From: Moraxella bovoculi 237
Lineage (GTDB): Bacteria; Pseudomonadota; Gammaproteobacteria; Pseudomonadales; Moraxellaceae
Assembly (NCBI RefSeq): GCF_000696305.2
Contig: NZ_AOMT01000010.1
Location: 3-53,345 of the forward strand
Length of the DNA: 53,343 nucleotides
Direction: 5' to 3'
Part shown: positions 42,938-50,863 of the stretch, in pieces
Layout of the letters: every line of letters begins with the position of its first letter
Numbering within the stretch: position 1 is the first letter of the stretch
Notes under the pieces: model-generated
Seen by the model: the letters and a program-made list of their open reading frames with translations, nothing else
Database searches by the model: none
Told to the model about the DNA's origin: nothing
Position numbers and translations under genes: made by a program

Positions 42938-43762
42938 ATGGCACAAAATAGCCATACCAATAACATCATGAAATTAAATGACATATCTCACCAGGCGTAT
43001 CTATTAGCGCTAGAAAGCCATCCCATCTTTGCGCTGCTGCCAAATACCCAGCAGGGCATTGATATCAAAAAATCCCTATTGTCGATGGTGTCTATCCACG
43101 AATACACCAAAGGCGAGATTGTGTTCTTGCAGCATAGCCCTGTGGTGAATTTATATTTTTTATTGGATGGGCGAGTGGATTGCCATCGGCAGCTGCCCAG
43201 CGGTCAAGAATCGCTCATCGCTCAGTACGACAGCAGCGGACTTATTAACGAAAGCGTGCTTTGGGATTGGCAAAAGACCGATCGTGAAGACTTATCTGCA
43301 CTTCAAAACAAAGAAACCATCGCTGCTAAGCATTCGGCGCTGCTTAGCACCAAAGGCGGTATCCATCAGCTCACTGCCACCAGTCGCGGTACGTCACTCG
43401 TGGCAAGCCTGTGCGTGGAGAGTTATTTTAAGACGCTTGATGAGTTTGAGCTTGGTGGGCTGTTAAAATGGTTCTGCGAATGCATCAGCAAGCGATTGCA
43501 TCATCACATTGTCAGCAGTGATTTACTGGCTTTCGTGCAGGCAAAATCTAAGCTAAGCTATTATTTTATCACGCATTATCCGATTGATAAGCCTTTTAAG
43601 CTGCTATGCACCCAAAAGCAATTGGCGGGACAAATTGGTCTGCGCCCAGAGACTTTATCGCGCACCTTAAAAGAAATGATGGCGGCAAACCTCATTAAAA
43701 AAGAAGGCGCCACCTATCAAATCATCGACATCGAAGGGCTGCTGGCTCTTGTTAGCGAATAA
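42938..43762 (+). CDS. Crp/Fnr-family regulator lacking the FNR iron-sulfur cysteines
   Basis: About 274 residues. An N-terminal cyclic-nucleotide-binding-type beta-barrel (EYTKGEIVFLQHSPVVNLYFLLDGRVD) leads through a dimer helix to a C-terminal helix-turn-helix with CTQKQLAGQIGLRPETLSRTLKEM. E-x2-S-R in the recognition helix matches FNR-class readers of TTGAT half-sites. The N-terminal cysteine cluster of FNR is absent, so it probably senses something else (heme/NO-type DNR/NNR regulators also lack it). An insert of ~35 residues (DWQKTDREDLSALQNKE area) lengthens the barrel. The start is uncertain: ATG 42938, 42968 and GTG 42887 are in frame, all without a good ribosome site. It ends 1 bp from the convergent narL. 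Confidence 0.82.
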   Translation: MAQNSHTNNIMKLNDISHQAYLLALESHPIFALLPNTQQGIDIKKSLLSMVSIHEYTKGEIVFLQHSPVVNLYFLLDGRVDCHRQLPSGQESLIAQYDSSGLINESVLWDWQKTDREDLSALQNKETIAAKHSALLSTKGGIHQLTATSRGTSLVASLCVESYFKTLDEFELGGLLKWFCECISKRLHHHIVSSDLLAFVQAKSKLSYYFITHYPIDKPFKLLCTQKQLAGQIGLRPETLSRTLKEMMAANLIKKEGATYQIIDIEGLLALVSE

Positions 43763-43763
43763 G

Positions 43764-44423
43764 CTAGCTTGGTAAATGATTAACCGCCCACACGGCAGCT
43801 TCCACGCGCGTGCGAAGTCCGATTTTTGCCAATATGTGCTTAACGTGTACTTTGACGGTGGATTCGGCAATACCCAGCTTATTACCGATCATCTTATTGC
43901 TCATGCCGTCTTTGATCATGTGAAGTACTTGTAATTCTCTGTCGGTAAGGTCTAGCGTGGCTTCTGATTGGTTGGGCTTTCGCATGGCAGCCGCTAGGAT
44001 GGGCGCAAGTGCAGGGCTGATCACCAGCTCACCGCGCAGGATTCGGCGAATATTACCGATGATTTTCTCTGGCTCCATGTCCTTTAATAGATACCCATCA
44101 GCACCCAGCTCTAGCGCGTCTTGCACATCTTTTAGATTGTCTGACACTGTGAATAATAGCACCTTTACACCAATCTCGCGTTCGCGCACGGCTTTTAGTG
44201 TCTCAATGCCATTCATGATGGGCATGTTGTGATCTAATACGATAAGATCGACATCGTGCTGGGCTAAGAAGTCAAGCGCTTCACCACCATGATTGGCTTG
44301 TCCTATGACACTAACGTCAATCTCTAGATTTAGTAAATCAGACAGTCCGCGTCTTAGCATCGGATGATCATCGACGAGCAGTAGTTTGGCGGGATTTTCG
44401 GCGGTGTATATCTTTTGACTCAT
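43764..44423 (-). CDS. narL: Nitrate/nitrite response regulator NarL
   Basis: A 219-residue NarL/FixJ-type regulator. The receiver domain has DD(H) at 18-20 (LLLVDDHPMLRRGL), the phospho-acceptor D64 in LIVLDHNMPIMNG, T92-like LLFTVSD and K113-like YLLKDMEPE. The C-terminal LuxR-type helix-turn-helix is LTDRELQVLHMIKDGMSN, then AESTVKVHVKHIL. It follows narX on the same strand, as expected for the cognate regulator. AAGGT precedes the ATG. Confidence 0.93.
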   Translation of the reverse strand: MSQKIYTAENPAKLLLVDDHPMLRRGLSDLLNLEIDVSVIGQANHGGEALDFLAQHDVDLIVLDHNMPIMNGIETLKAVREREIGVKVLLFTVSDNLKDVQDALELGADGYLLKDMEPEKIIGNIRRILRGELVISPALAPILAAAMRKPNQSEATLDLTDRELQVLHMIKDGMSNKMIGNKLGIAESTVKVHVKHILAKIGLRTRVEAAVWAVNHLPS

Positions 44424-44475
44424 GAGTTACCTTTTGGCTGATATTGCAATATTGGCTTTATTAATTTAATTGGTC

Positions 44476-44502
44476 ACTTGATGATTTAATTCGTCATCGA
44501 GT
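44476..44502 (-). promoter_or_regulatory. Hairpin between narX and narL
   Basis: ACTTGATGA and TCATCGAGT form a 9-bp stem (one mismatch or G-U) around a 9-nt loop immediately after the narX stop. No T run follows on the minus strand, so it is likely a processing or stability element, not a full terminator. Confidence 0.3.
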
Positions 44503-44504
44503 GC

Positions 44505-46481
44505 CTAAGTTAGGGTGTTGATTGGGTCATCGCTCCAGCTGTTTAGTTTGGGTTTTGGGGGTGGTGATTTGGATTGTTTTAAGAAAAACTGCGGCATGAA
44601 TCGTACCGAGACTTGTGTGCCGTGCGGTACGGCGTTAGAGATATCAATCATGCCGCCAAGGTTTACGGCGCGCTCACCCATGGTGCTAAGCCCGTAATGA
44701 CCTTGTTTTTGTTTGTCGCTTTGTTCGATGCCGATGCCATCGTCTTTGATTATCATGACGACATCTTGGCTGGCGCTGTCTTGGCATAGTGCTAGGCTTA
44801 CGTGACTGGCCCTGGCGTGTTTTAGGATGTTGGAGAGTGCCTCGCGTATGATCTGTAGTAGGTCAATCTGCTCTGAAGCGGACAGATGCACGGTTAGAAT
44901 CTGATTGTCAAACGCGGTGCTGAATCCGCCTTTTTGGGCAAATTCATCCATTGTTGCAGACAGAATCTCATTAAAATCCCCGCCATCGATGCGCAGGCGG
45001 AATGTGGTCAATAGATCGCGAAGCTGTCCATAGGCGGCATTTAGCCCTTCGGTCATCTGAGTGAGTAGCTGAGCCTGTTTGGCATGTGATTCTGATAGAA
45101 GGGAACGAGTCCCATCATCAAGCGAGTTTTGGCTTTGCTGCATGAGTGTTTTTAGCATGCTTAGCTGTATCTTTAGATATGATAATGATTGAGCGATGGA
45201 GTCGTGCAGTTCACGCGCTAGGGTGTTGCGTTCTTCTGACAGTAGCAGCTCTTGTTCTTGTTTCTTCTTTTCTTTTGAGACGAGTGCCAGCGCAACCAAG
45301 TTGGCCAGTGCAATCAATAAATCCTCTTGAGGTAAGAATTGATTGTCGTCCAGATTCACCACGTCGATTTTTAGTTGGCTTTCTTTGGCGTTATTGACGA
45401 GCAGCTCGCCCCAGCGTTTGCCCGATGCTTCGATGGGGATGATGCGTGTGTTGCTGTGCGCTTTTAATTGGCATTCATCACACTCCTCAGGAGTACAAAA
45501 CTCAGGAATCTCTTTATCTGACAGCGATAGGATGATGTTGTTCTGATTGTCTTCTTCGTGTAGGCACAATGACATTTCGCTGTTGGGGAGCAGAGCGGAG
45601 AATTCTTTAACTAGAGATTGAAGTTGTAGGCTGGATAGGTTGCCTGTGACGATTTTTTGAGCGAAGTTATACAGCGCATAGATCGCCTGATTGGCCTGCG
45701 TAAGGTGTGCGGTAGTGCGGCGAACCTCGCTTTTTAATTGGCTTTGATGCGTGTTAATAGTGCCAAGCATCGCACTCATCGCATCGGAGAGCTGATTGAT
45801 TTCTCGGTAGCCCTTGACTGACAGATTGCTACCGGCAAGCTTTAGGCTGCCTTGCCTGTAGGAGTTGGTGGTCTCGGTGAGTCGTTTTAGGGGGATTAGG
45901 GCGTTTTTATTTAGCTCGTGCATGCCGATGATCATGGCGGTCAAGATCAGCAGTAGCGTACCGATGTGCAGGTATTGCTGCTGCTGACTACGCACTTCGC
46001 TGCGTTTTTGAATGTCTAGCACGAAGTTATTAACTTTGGTCAGATAAACCAGCGACGATTCATAAAAGCCGATATTATCTTCTGATAGCAGGCGTGGTTG
46101 TAGATTGTCATGCCATAGATTTTCTATTTTTATTAAGGATTGATCGATGTTGTCATGTTGGTTGCCGGCTAGGGATTGGTAATTGCGTAGCTGTGACAGG
46201 CGCATCAGCATGTCTTCGTTCAATGCCTGAACGTCAATGGGTGTGCCTTTGGCATCGATGCTTAGGGCGTGACTGATGCGGTAAGTTGCCATGCGAATGG
46301 CACCGGCTTGGTTGATGGCTTGGGCGTCCGCCTTGGCGACTTTAGATAAAGAAAAACTCATCGCGCCTAAGATTGCGATGATCAGCGTAATAAACATCAC
46401 CATCGTCCACGCACGCGTGACAAAGGAATGATGAAAATCAAATCGCTTCAAGATACCGCTCATCATGTCATTATTCGCCAT
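44505..46481 (-). CDS. narX: Nitrate/nitrite sensor histidine kinase NarX
   Basis: Inner-membrane sensor of 658 residues. Two membrane helices flank a periplasmic domain bearing the nitrate-binding P-box (INQAGAIRMATYRISHA, near residues 56-72). Then come HAMP, a GAF-like module with the NarX cysteine cluster (FCTPEECDECQLKAHS), and a HisKA_3 domain with the phospho-acceptor His in LARELHDSIAQSLSYLKIQ and an ATPase G box (GHYGLSTMGERA). The ATG at 46481 has an AGGGG ribosome site; an upstream in-frame TTG at 46529 has none. It is divergent from a narK gene. Confidence 0.94.
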   Translation of the reverse strand: MANNDMMSGILKRFDFHHSFVTRAWTMVMFITLIIAILGAMSFSLSKVAKADAQAINQAGAIRMATYRISHALSIDAKGTPIDVQALNEDMLMRLSQLRNYQSLAGNQHDNIDQSLIKIENLWHDNLQPRLLSEDNIGFYESSLVYLTKVNNFVLDIQKRSEVRSQQQQYLHIGTLLLILTAMIIGMHELNKNALIPLKRLTETTNSYRQGSLKLAGSNLSVKGYREINQLSDAMSAMLGTINTHQSQLKSEVRRTTAHLTQANQAIYALYNFAQKIVTGNLSSLQLQSLVKEFSALLPNSEMSLCLHEEDNQNNIILSLSDKEIPEFCTPEECDECQLKAHSNTRIIPIEASGKRWGELLVNNAKESQLKIDVVNLDDNQFLPQEDLLIALANLVALALVSKEKKKQEQELLLSEERNTLARELHDSIAQSLSYLKIQLSMLKTLMQQSQNSLDDGTRSLLSESHAKQAQLLTQMTEGLNAAYGQLRDLLTTFRLRIDGGDFNEILSATMDEFAQKGGFSTAFDNQILTVHLSASEQIDLLQIIREALSNILKHARASHVSLALCQDSASQDVVMIIKDDGIGIEQSDKQKQGHYGLSTMGERAVNLGGMIDISNAVPHGTQVSVRFMPQFFLKQSKSPPPKPKLNSWSDDPINTLT

Positions 46482-46614
46482 GATACCCCTAAAGAATTGC
46501 CATGATGAATTGGTGTTGATTTTTAGCAATTATTCCAAAAATCCTGCCAGAATTCATCTTTTAAATCCATGAAAAATATGGTGTTTTTATAATATAATTC
46601 CGTATTTTTTTCCA

Positions 46615-46627
46615 TACCACTAAAGTA
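46615..46627. promoter_or_regulatory. NarL-like 13-bp element upstream of first narK
   Basis: TACCACTAAAGTA, 12 of 13 positions shared in pattern TACYNCYAAAGTA with the elements near moaA and the second narK. It is centred about 94 bp before the predicted start point, where NarL sites lie at E. coli nitrate-regulated promoters. Confidence 0.45.
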
Positions 46628-46666
46628 TTAAGCATGCATCATAACAAAAAATAACCAAAGGAAAAA

Positions 46667-46708
46667 TTGATTAGAATCAATTTTTTTAGAATAAATATTT
46701 TTTATCAT
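46667..46708 (+). promoter_or_regulatory. Perfect FNR box and promoter of first narK
   Basis: TTGAT-TAGA-ATCAA at 46667-46680 is a perfect FNR/Anr consensus. TATCAT at 46703-46708 is a suitable -10, so the start point near 46715 places the box centre at -41.5, exactly the class II activator position. narK begins 78 bp after the start point. Confidence 0.75.
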
Positions 46709-46792
46709 AAGACTAATAAATATGCAGAGTTTATAAGGCTTTGGCAATAATTTTCTCAATCTTAATAACGCCAACCTTCTGACAAGGAGAAG

Positions 46793-48058
46793 ATGATGGC
46801 AACAGAAGCAACCAAACAAAATCTCGTGCTGGCGTCGTCCACGATCGCATTTACTGTATGCTTTATGATTTGGATGATGTTTGCGGTCCTGGGGATTCCC
46901 ATCCAAGAAGCGCTTGGATTAAATGAAACTGAATTCGGTCTGCTGGCGGCGACACCAGTATTGACAGGCTCTCTCATTCGTCTGCCGCTGGGCATGATGA
47001 CGGATAAATATGGCGGACGCATTGTGTTTTTTGTGCTGATGATGGCGACCGTTGTGCCGATTTTCTTGATGAGTTACGCCACGCAGTATTGGCAGTTTTT
47101 GATCTTGGGTCTGTTTGCAGGTCTGGCAGGCGGTTCGTTCTCGGTGGGTATCGCCTATGTCGCCAAATGGTTCAAGCAGGAGCGTCAAGGCTTTGCCATG
47201 GGTGTGTTTGGTGCGGGTAATGCAGGTTCAGCACTGACTAAGATGGTAGGCCCTGCGATCATTGCGTATGGTGGCTGGCAGTTCTTACCAAAAGTCTATG
47301 CAGGCATTATGCTGATCACTGCCATTGGTTTTTGGTTCTTATCATTTGACAAAAAAGAACACCACACCGCAAGTAATGTCAGCGTGGCCAGCCAATTGGC
47401 GGTGCTAAAAGACCCGAACGTATGGCGTTATAGTCAGTACTATTCTATCGTGTTCGGTGGTTATGTCGCCCTTGCTCTGTGGATGACCAAATACTATGTC
47501 AATGAGTATGGATTTACACTTCAAACAGCGGCATTCCTAGCAGCGTGCTTTAGTTTGCCTGGTGGTGTGCTGCGGGCGCTGGGTGGCTGGTTGTCGGACA
47601 AATACTCAGCCCATACTGTAACATGGTGGGTACTGTGGGCGTCATTCTTGTTCTTGTTCGTTCTGTCTTATCCGCAGACAAGCCTTATCGTACAAACCGT
47701 CGATGGTGAGCGCGCCTTTAACATCGGCCTAAATTCTGCTGTCTTTACCGTCTTAATTTTCCTGTTAGGCATTGCCTTTGCCATCGGTAAAGCGTCCGTG
47801 TTCAAATACCTATCGGACGAATATAAAGACAACATGGGTGCGGTCTCTGGCGTGGTCGGTCTGGCAGGGGGCTTGGGCGGATTCATCTTGCCCATCATGT
47901 TCGGCGCGGCGGTGGACATTACAGGCGTTCGTTCATCAGCGTTTATGATCATGTTTGGCGTGGTGTGGGTGAGCTTGATCTGGATCTACATCTCGGAAGT
48001 TAAGCCTAAGATGGAAGAAGGTCATCAAGCCATGCTAAAAATGAAAAACCAAAAATGA
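46793..48058 (+). CDS. narK: Nitrate/nitrite transporter, short NarK type
   Basis: A 421-residue major-facilitator protein of the nitrate-nitrite porter family with 12 helices. Nitrate-signature-like glycine-rich segments are GLFAGLAGGSFSVGIAYVAKW (helix 5 area) and GVVGLAGGLGGFILPIMFG (helix 11). It lacks the N-terminal PED-FW extension of the second narK, so it resembles the type I (NarK1/NasA-like, probably nitrate/H+ symport) branch. AAGGAGA precedes the ATG. It follows a perfect FNR box and is divergent from narX. Confidence 0.93.
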   Translation: MMATEATKQNLVLASSTIAFTVCFMIWMMFAVLGIPIQEALGLNETEFGLLAATPVLTGSLIRLPLGMMTDKYGGRIVFFVLMMATVVPIFLMSYATQYWQFLILGLFAGLAGGSFSVGIAYVAKWFKQERQGFAMGVFGAGNAGSALTKMVGPAIIAYGGWQFLPKVYAGIMLITAIGFWFLSFDKKEHHTASNVSVASQLAVLKDPNVWRYSQYYSIVFGGYVALALWMTKYYVNEYGFTLQTAAFLAACFSLPGGVLRALGGWLSDKYSAHTVTWWVLWASFLFLFVLSYPQTSLIVQTVDGERAFNIGLNSAVFTVLIFLLGIAFAIGKASVFKYLSDEYKDNMGAVSGVVGLAGGLGGFILPIMFGAAVDITGVRSSAFMIMFGVVWVSLIWIYISEVKPKMEEGHQAMLKMKNQK

Positions 48059-48074
48059 GCATGACTGATATAGG

Positions 48075-48104
48075 CAGATAATCTTTATGGATTGTCTGTT
48101 TTTT
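48075..48104 (+). terminator. Terminator after first narK
   Basis: CAGATAATC/GATTGTCTG, a 9-bp stem with one A-C or G-U position, followed by a T run. Confidence 0.7.
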
Positions 48105-48124
48105 ATTGTCTAAACAAATTCATC

Positions 48125-48137
48125 TACCCCCAAAGTA
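48125..48137. promoter_or_regulatory. NarL-like 13-bp element upstream of second narK
   Basis: TACCCCCAAAGTA shares the TACYNCYAAAGTA pattern with the elements upstream of moaA and the first narK. It lies 144-156 bp before the start codon. Confidence 0.4.
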
Positions 48138-48219
48138 TCATAGTTGGCTGGGTTTGTCAGTCATTAGGATAAGCGAAATTTTGCGCAAATCTGTCTACAA
48201 TGTCAATCATCAAAAATCC

Positions 48220-48233
48220 TTAACTTTAATCAA
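48220..48233. promoter_or_regulatory. Degenerate FNR-type box upstream of second narK
   Basis: TTAAC-TTTA-ATCAA matches the FNR consensus at 8 of 10 positions. It is only 48 bp from the start codon, so a class II promoter here would leave almost no leader; low confidence. Confidence 0.25.
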
Positions 48234-48280
48234 TCCAAGTGAGTGATCTGCAGATCGCATCATTCCTAGAAGGGGGAGAT

Positions 48281-49627
48281 ATGACAAATAAAGAACTAAA
48301 AGGCGGGGGCGTGATTCACGACTGGCGACCCGAAGATGATGAGTTTTGGGAAAATGGCGGTAAGCAGACCGCCAGTCGCAACCTATGGATTTCTATTCCT
48401 GCTCTACTGCTAGGCTTTGCGGTATGGGTGATTTGGTCGGTGGTGGTCGTGCGTATGCCTGACGCTGGCTTTAATTTTACCAAAGACCAACTATTTTGGC
48501 TTACCGCCTTACCTGCCTTATCAGGGGCGACTTTGCGGATTTTTTATTCGTTTATGGTGCCTGTGTTTGGTGGACGGCGGTGGACGGCTCTGTCCACGGC
48601 AAGCCTGCTTGTTCCCATGCTGTGGATGGGATTTGCTCTACAAAACCCCAATACGCCATTTGGTGTCTTTGTCATCATCGCCCTGCTTTGCGGATTGGGT
48701 GGTGGTAACTTCTCGTCTAGTATGTCCAACATCTCGTTTTTTTATCCCAAATCCAAGCAAGGCATGGCTTTGGGTCTAAACGCAGGGCTTGGCAACTTGG
48801 GCGTATCTACCGTGCAGTTTGTCGTGCCTGCGGTCATCGGCTTGTCAGTCATTGGCACGGTTGTTACGCTTGATAACGGTAAGACCCTGTATCTGCACAA
48901 CGCTGCCTTTGTATGGGTGCCGTTTATCGCTTTGATGGCGACACTTGCGTGGTTTTTTATGAATGACTTATCGTCCGCCAAAGCGTCTTTTAAAGACCAG
49001 TCTGTCATTTTCAAACGCCATCACAACTGGGTTATGTGCATCCTATATCTTGGCACGTTTGGCTCGTTCATCGGCTTTTCGGCGGCGTTCCCCATGCTTA
49101 TCAAGCAGTCTTTTGCCGATGTTGACCCGCTAAAAGTCGCTTTTTTAGGACCGTTAGTGGGGGCGATGTTCCGTCCTGTTGGGGGTTGGCTCGCTGACAA
49201 GATGGGCGGGGCTAGGGTGACGTTTTTTAACTTCATTGTCATGGCGGCAGCGACCGTTGGTGTGATTGTCTTTTTGCCAAAAGATGGCACAGGCGGTAGT
49301 TTTGCAGGGTATTTTGCGTGCTTTATGGTGCTATTTATTACCACGGGTATCGGCAACGGCTCGACATTTCGCATGATTCCCGTCATCTTTCGCACCCTGC
49401 ACGAACGCAAAAACTCGCCCGACCTTATCAATGTCGCTCGCAAAGAATCGGCGGCGGTGGTCGGCTTTACAGGGGCGTTCGCTGCTTATGGCGGGTTCTT
49501 TATCCCTAAGATGTTCGGCTGGTTTGGGGCGAACAGCACGCTTATCATGCTCATCGTTTTTTATGTGCTTTGCCTTGTGATTACATGGTGGTATTATAGC
49601 CGTAAAGGGGCGGAATATCCGTGCTAA
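48281..49627 (+). CDS. narK: Nitrate/nitrite antiporter, NarK/NarU type
   Basis: A 448-residue major-facilitator protein of the NarK2/NarU branch (nitrate/nitrite exchange). The diagnostic N-terminus is visible: IHDWRPEDDEFWENGGK, then RNLWISIPALLLGFAVWVIW. Two glycine-rich nitrate signatures lie near ALLCGLGGGNFSSSMSNISFF and TTGIGNGSTFRMIPVIF. AGGGGGA precedes the ATG at 48281; a longer in-frame start lacks this. Its composition (recurrent GGGGCG words) is like the Moco cluster and unlike the first narK. Confidence 0.94.
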   Translation: MTNKELKGGGVIHDWRPEDDEFWENGGKQTASRNLWISIPALLLGFAVWVIWSVVVVRMPDAGFNFTKDQLFWLTALPALSGATLRIFYSFMVPVFGGRRWTALSTASLLVPMLWMGFALQNPNTPFGVFVIIALLCGLGGGNFSSSMSNISFFYPKSKQGMALGLNAGLGNLGVSTVQFVVPAVIGLSVIGTVVTLDNGKTLYLHNAAFVWVPFIALMATLAWFFMNDLSSAKASFKDQSVIFKRHHNWVMCILYLGTFGSFIGFSAAFPMLIKQSFADVDPLKVAFLGPLVGAMFRPVGGWLADKMGGARVTFFNFIVMAAATVGVIVFLPKDGTGGSFAGYFACFMVLFITTGIGNGSTFRMIPVIFRTLHERKNSPDLINVARKESAAVVGFTGAFAAYGGFFIPKMFGWFGANSTLIMLIVFYVLCLVITWWYYSRKGAEYPC

Positions 49628-49645
49628 TCGCACCATAAAAGCGTC

Positions 49646-49673
49646 AAAAACAGCTCTTCATGGGCTGTTTTTT
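49646..49673 (+). terminator. Terminator after second narK
   Basis: AAAAACAGCTC-TTCAT-GGGCTGTTTTT, an 11-bp stem with one T-G pair and a T run. Confidence 0.8.
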
Positions 49674-49720
49674 GTTGCATTAAAGATATAAAACAAATCT
49701 TAAAAAGATTTATAATATCG

Positions 49721-50863
49721 TCATCTAAACACATGTGGCACGAACAGGCTCGTGTCCTTGGTTATGGCGGTGTAATCTTCGCGCACTCCGATGCCTGCGG
49801 CACTATGTCCGACGATCCAGCTGCCGATGAGCGTATGCATGGTCTGACCTCTGGCGTTGACGAAAGTCGGTAGAGCATGCGCCTGCTGATAGACGTGACC
49901 TTCTTTACCGTAGATGCCATCGGTGGTCTCGATGCCTGCCGAGGTGTGCAGGCTGACGTTTGCGCCTTCACGAGAGAAGAAAGGTTTTTTGACAAAATCC
50001 CCAGATAAGCGACCCTCATCCAGATAGGCAGGCAGTAGATTTGGGTGGTTTGGAAACAGCTCCCATAGCACCGCAAGCAAGGCTTTATTGCTAAATAATA
50101 GCTTATAAGCAGGCTCGATAAACTGCGTGCCACTACCTAGGATGTGCTTACCAAAGTCTTCTTCAACCAGCCATTCCCACGGGTATAGCTTGAACAGCTG
50201 ACGAATTGGCGCATCATGCAAATCGACGAATTTACCATCTGATGTGCGATGACCGATGTCATGAATGTCAATAAAACGCGTATCAAGACCAGCTTGTACC
50301 GCCACGTCCTGTAGGTAGCGCGTGGTGATATAGTCTTCTTCGTTGCTTGCGACAGCGGTGAAGTATAGAGGGCTGTCGCCTTTTAGTGCCTTGAATTCGA
50401 CCATCAGCCTTTCGTGGATGCTGTTAAACTGATCAGCATCGGCAAGCTCGCCATTTCTGGCTTGTAGCCAGTACCACTGCGCGACACTGCCCTCAAACAG
50501 AGAAGTTGGCGTATCGGCATTATACTCGTACATCTTGGGCGTGTTCGTGCCATCATAGCACAAGTCAAAACGCCCATATAAAGTCGGCTCTTGTGCCTTA
50601 AAACTCGACTCAATCAACGCGGCTGCGACATCATTTACCCCAAGGCGGGCATAATCGCCTGTCTGCACGACGTGTCTGGTCGCGGCAAAATACATCTGAT
50701 GCAGCTCTTCGGTAACGCGCTCAATCTCATCAATCTGCGCTTCGCTAAAGACATAACAGGCATCTTCTTGCCAGTAGTTGCCATCGACACTGTGATAATC
50801 AAAGCCGATGCGAAGCATCTCATCTTGCCAATTCGGACGTGGGGCGATATTAACTCGCTTCAC
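49721..50863 (-). CDS. Glutathionylspermidine synthase-like ATP-grasp protein (YgiC/YjfC type)
   Basis: A 380-residue ATP-grasp carboxylate-amine ligase of the GSP_synth family without the N-terminal amidase domain of E. coli Gsp. It opens with NIAPRPNWQDEMLRIGF and has YWQEDACYVFSE, GRFDLCYDGTNTPKMYEYNADTPTSL-type ATP-grasp features (ENADTPT-like), PWEWLVEEDFG, and FVKKPFFSREGANV with the ATP-binding Lys. The substrate of YgiC is not established. It overlaps the upstream YgiB-like lipoprotein gene by 4 bp (ATGA). Confidence 0.88.
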   Translation of the reverse strand: MKRVNIAPRPNWQDEMLRIGFDYHSVDGNYWQEDACYVFSEAQIDEIERVTEELHQMYFAATRHVVQTGDYARLGVNDVAAALIESSFKAQEPTLYGRFDLCYDGTNTPKMYEYNADTPTSLFEGSVAQWYWLQARNGELADADQFNSIHERLMVEFKALKGDSPLYFTAVASNEEDYITTRYLQDVAVQAGLDTRFIDIHDIGHRTSDGKFVDLHDAPIRQLFKLYPWEWLVEEDFGKHILGSGTQFIEPAYKLLFSNKALLAVLWELFPNHPNLLPAYLDEGRLSGDFVKKPFFSREGANVSLHTSAGIETTDGIYGKEGHVYQQAHALPTFVNARGQTMHTLIGSWIVGHSAAGIGVREDYTAITKDTSLFVPHVFR

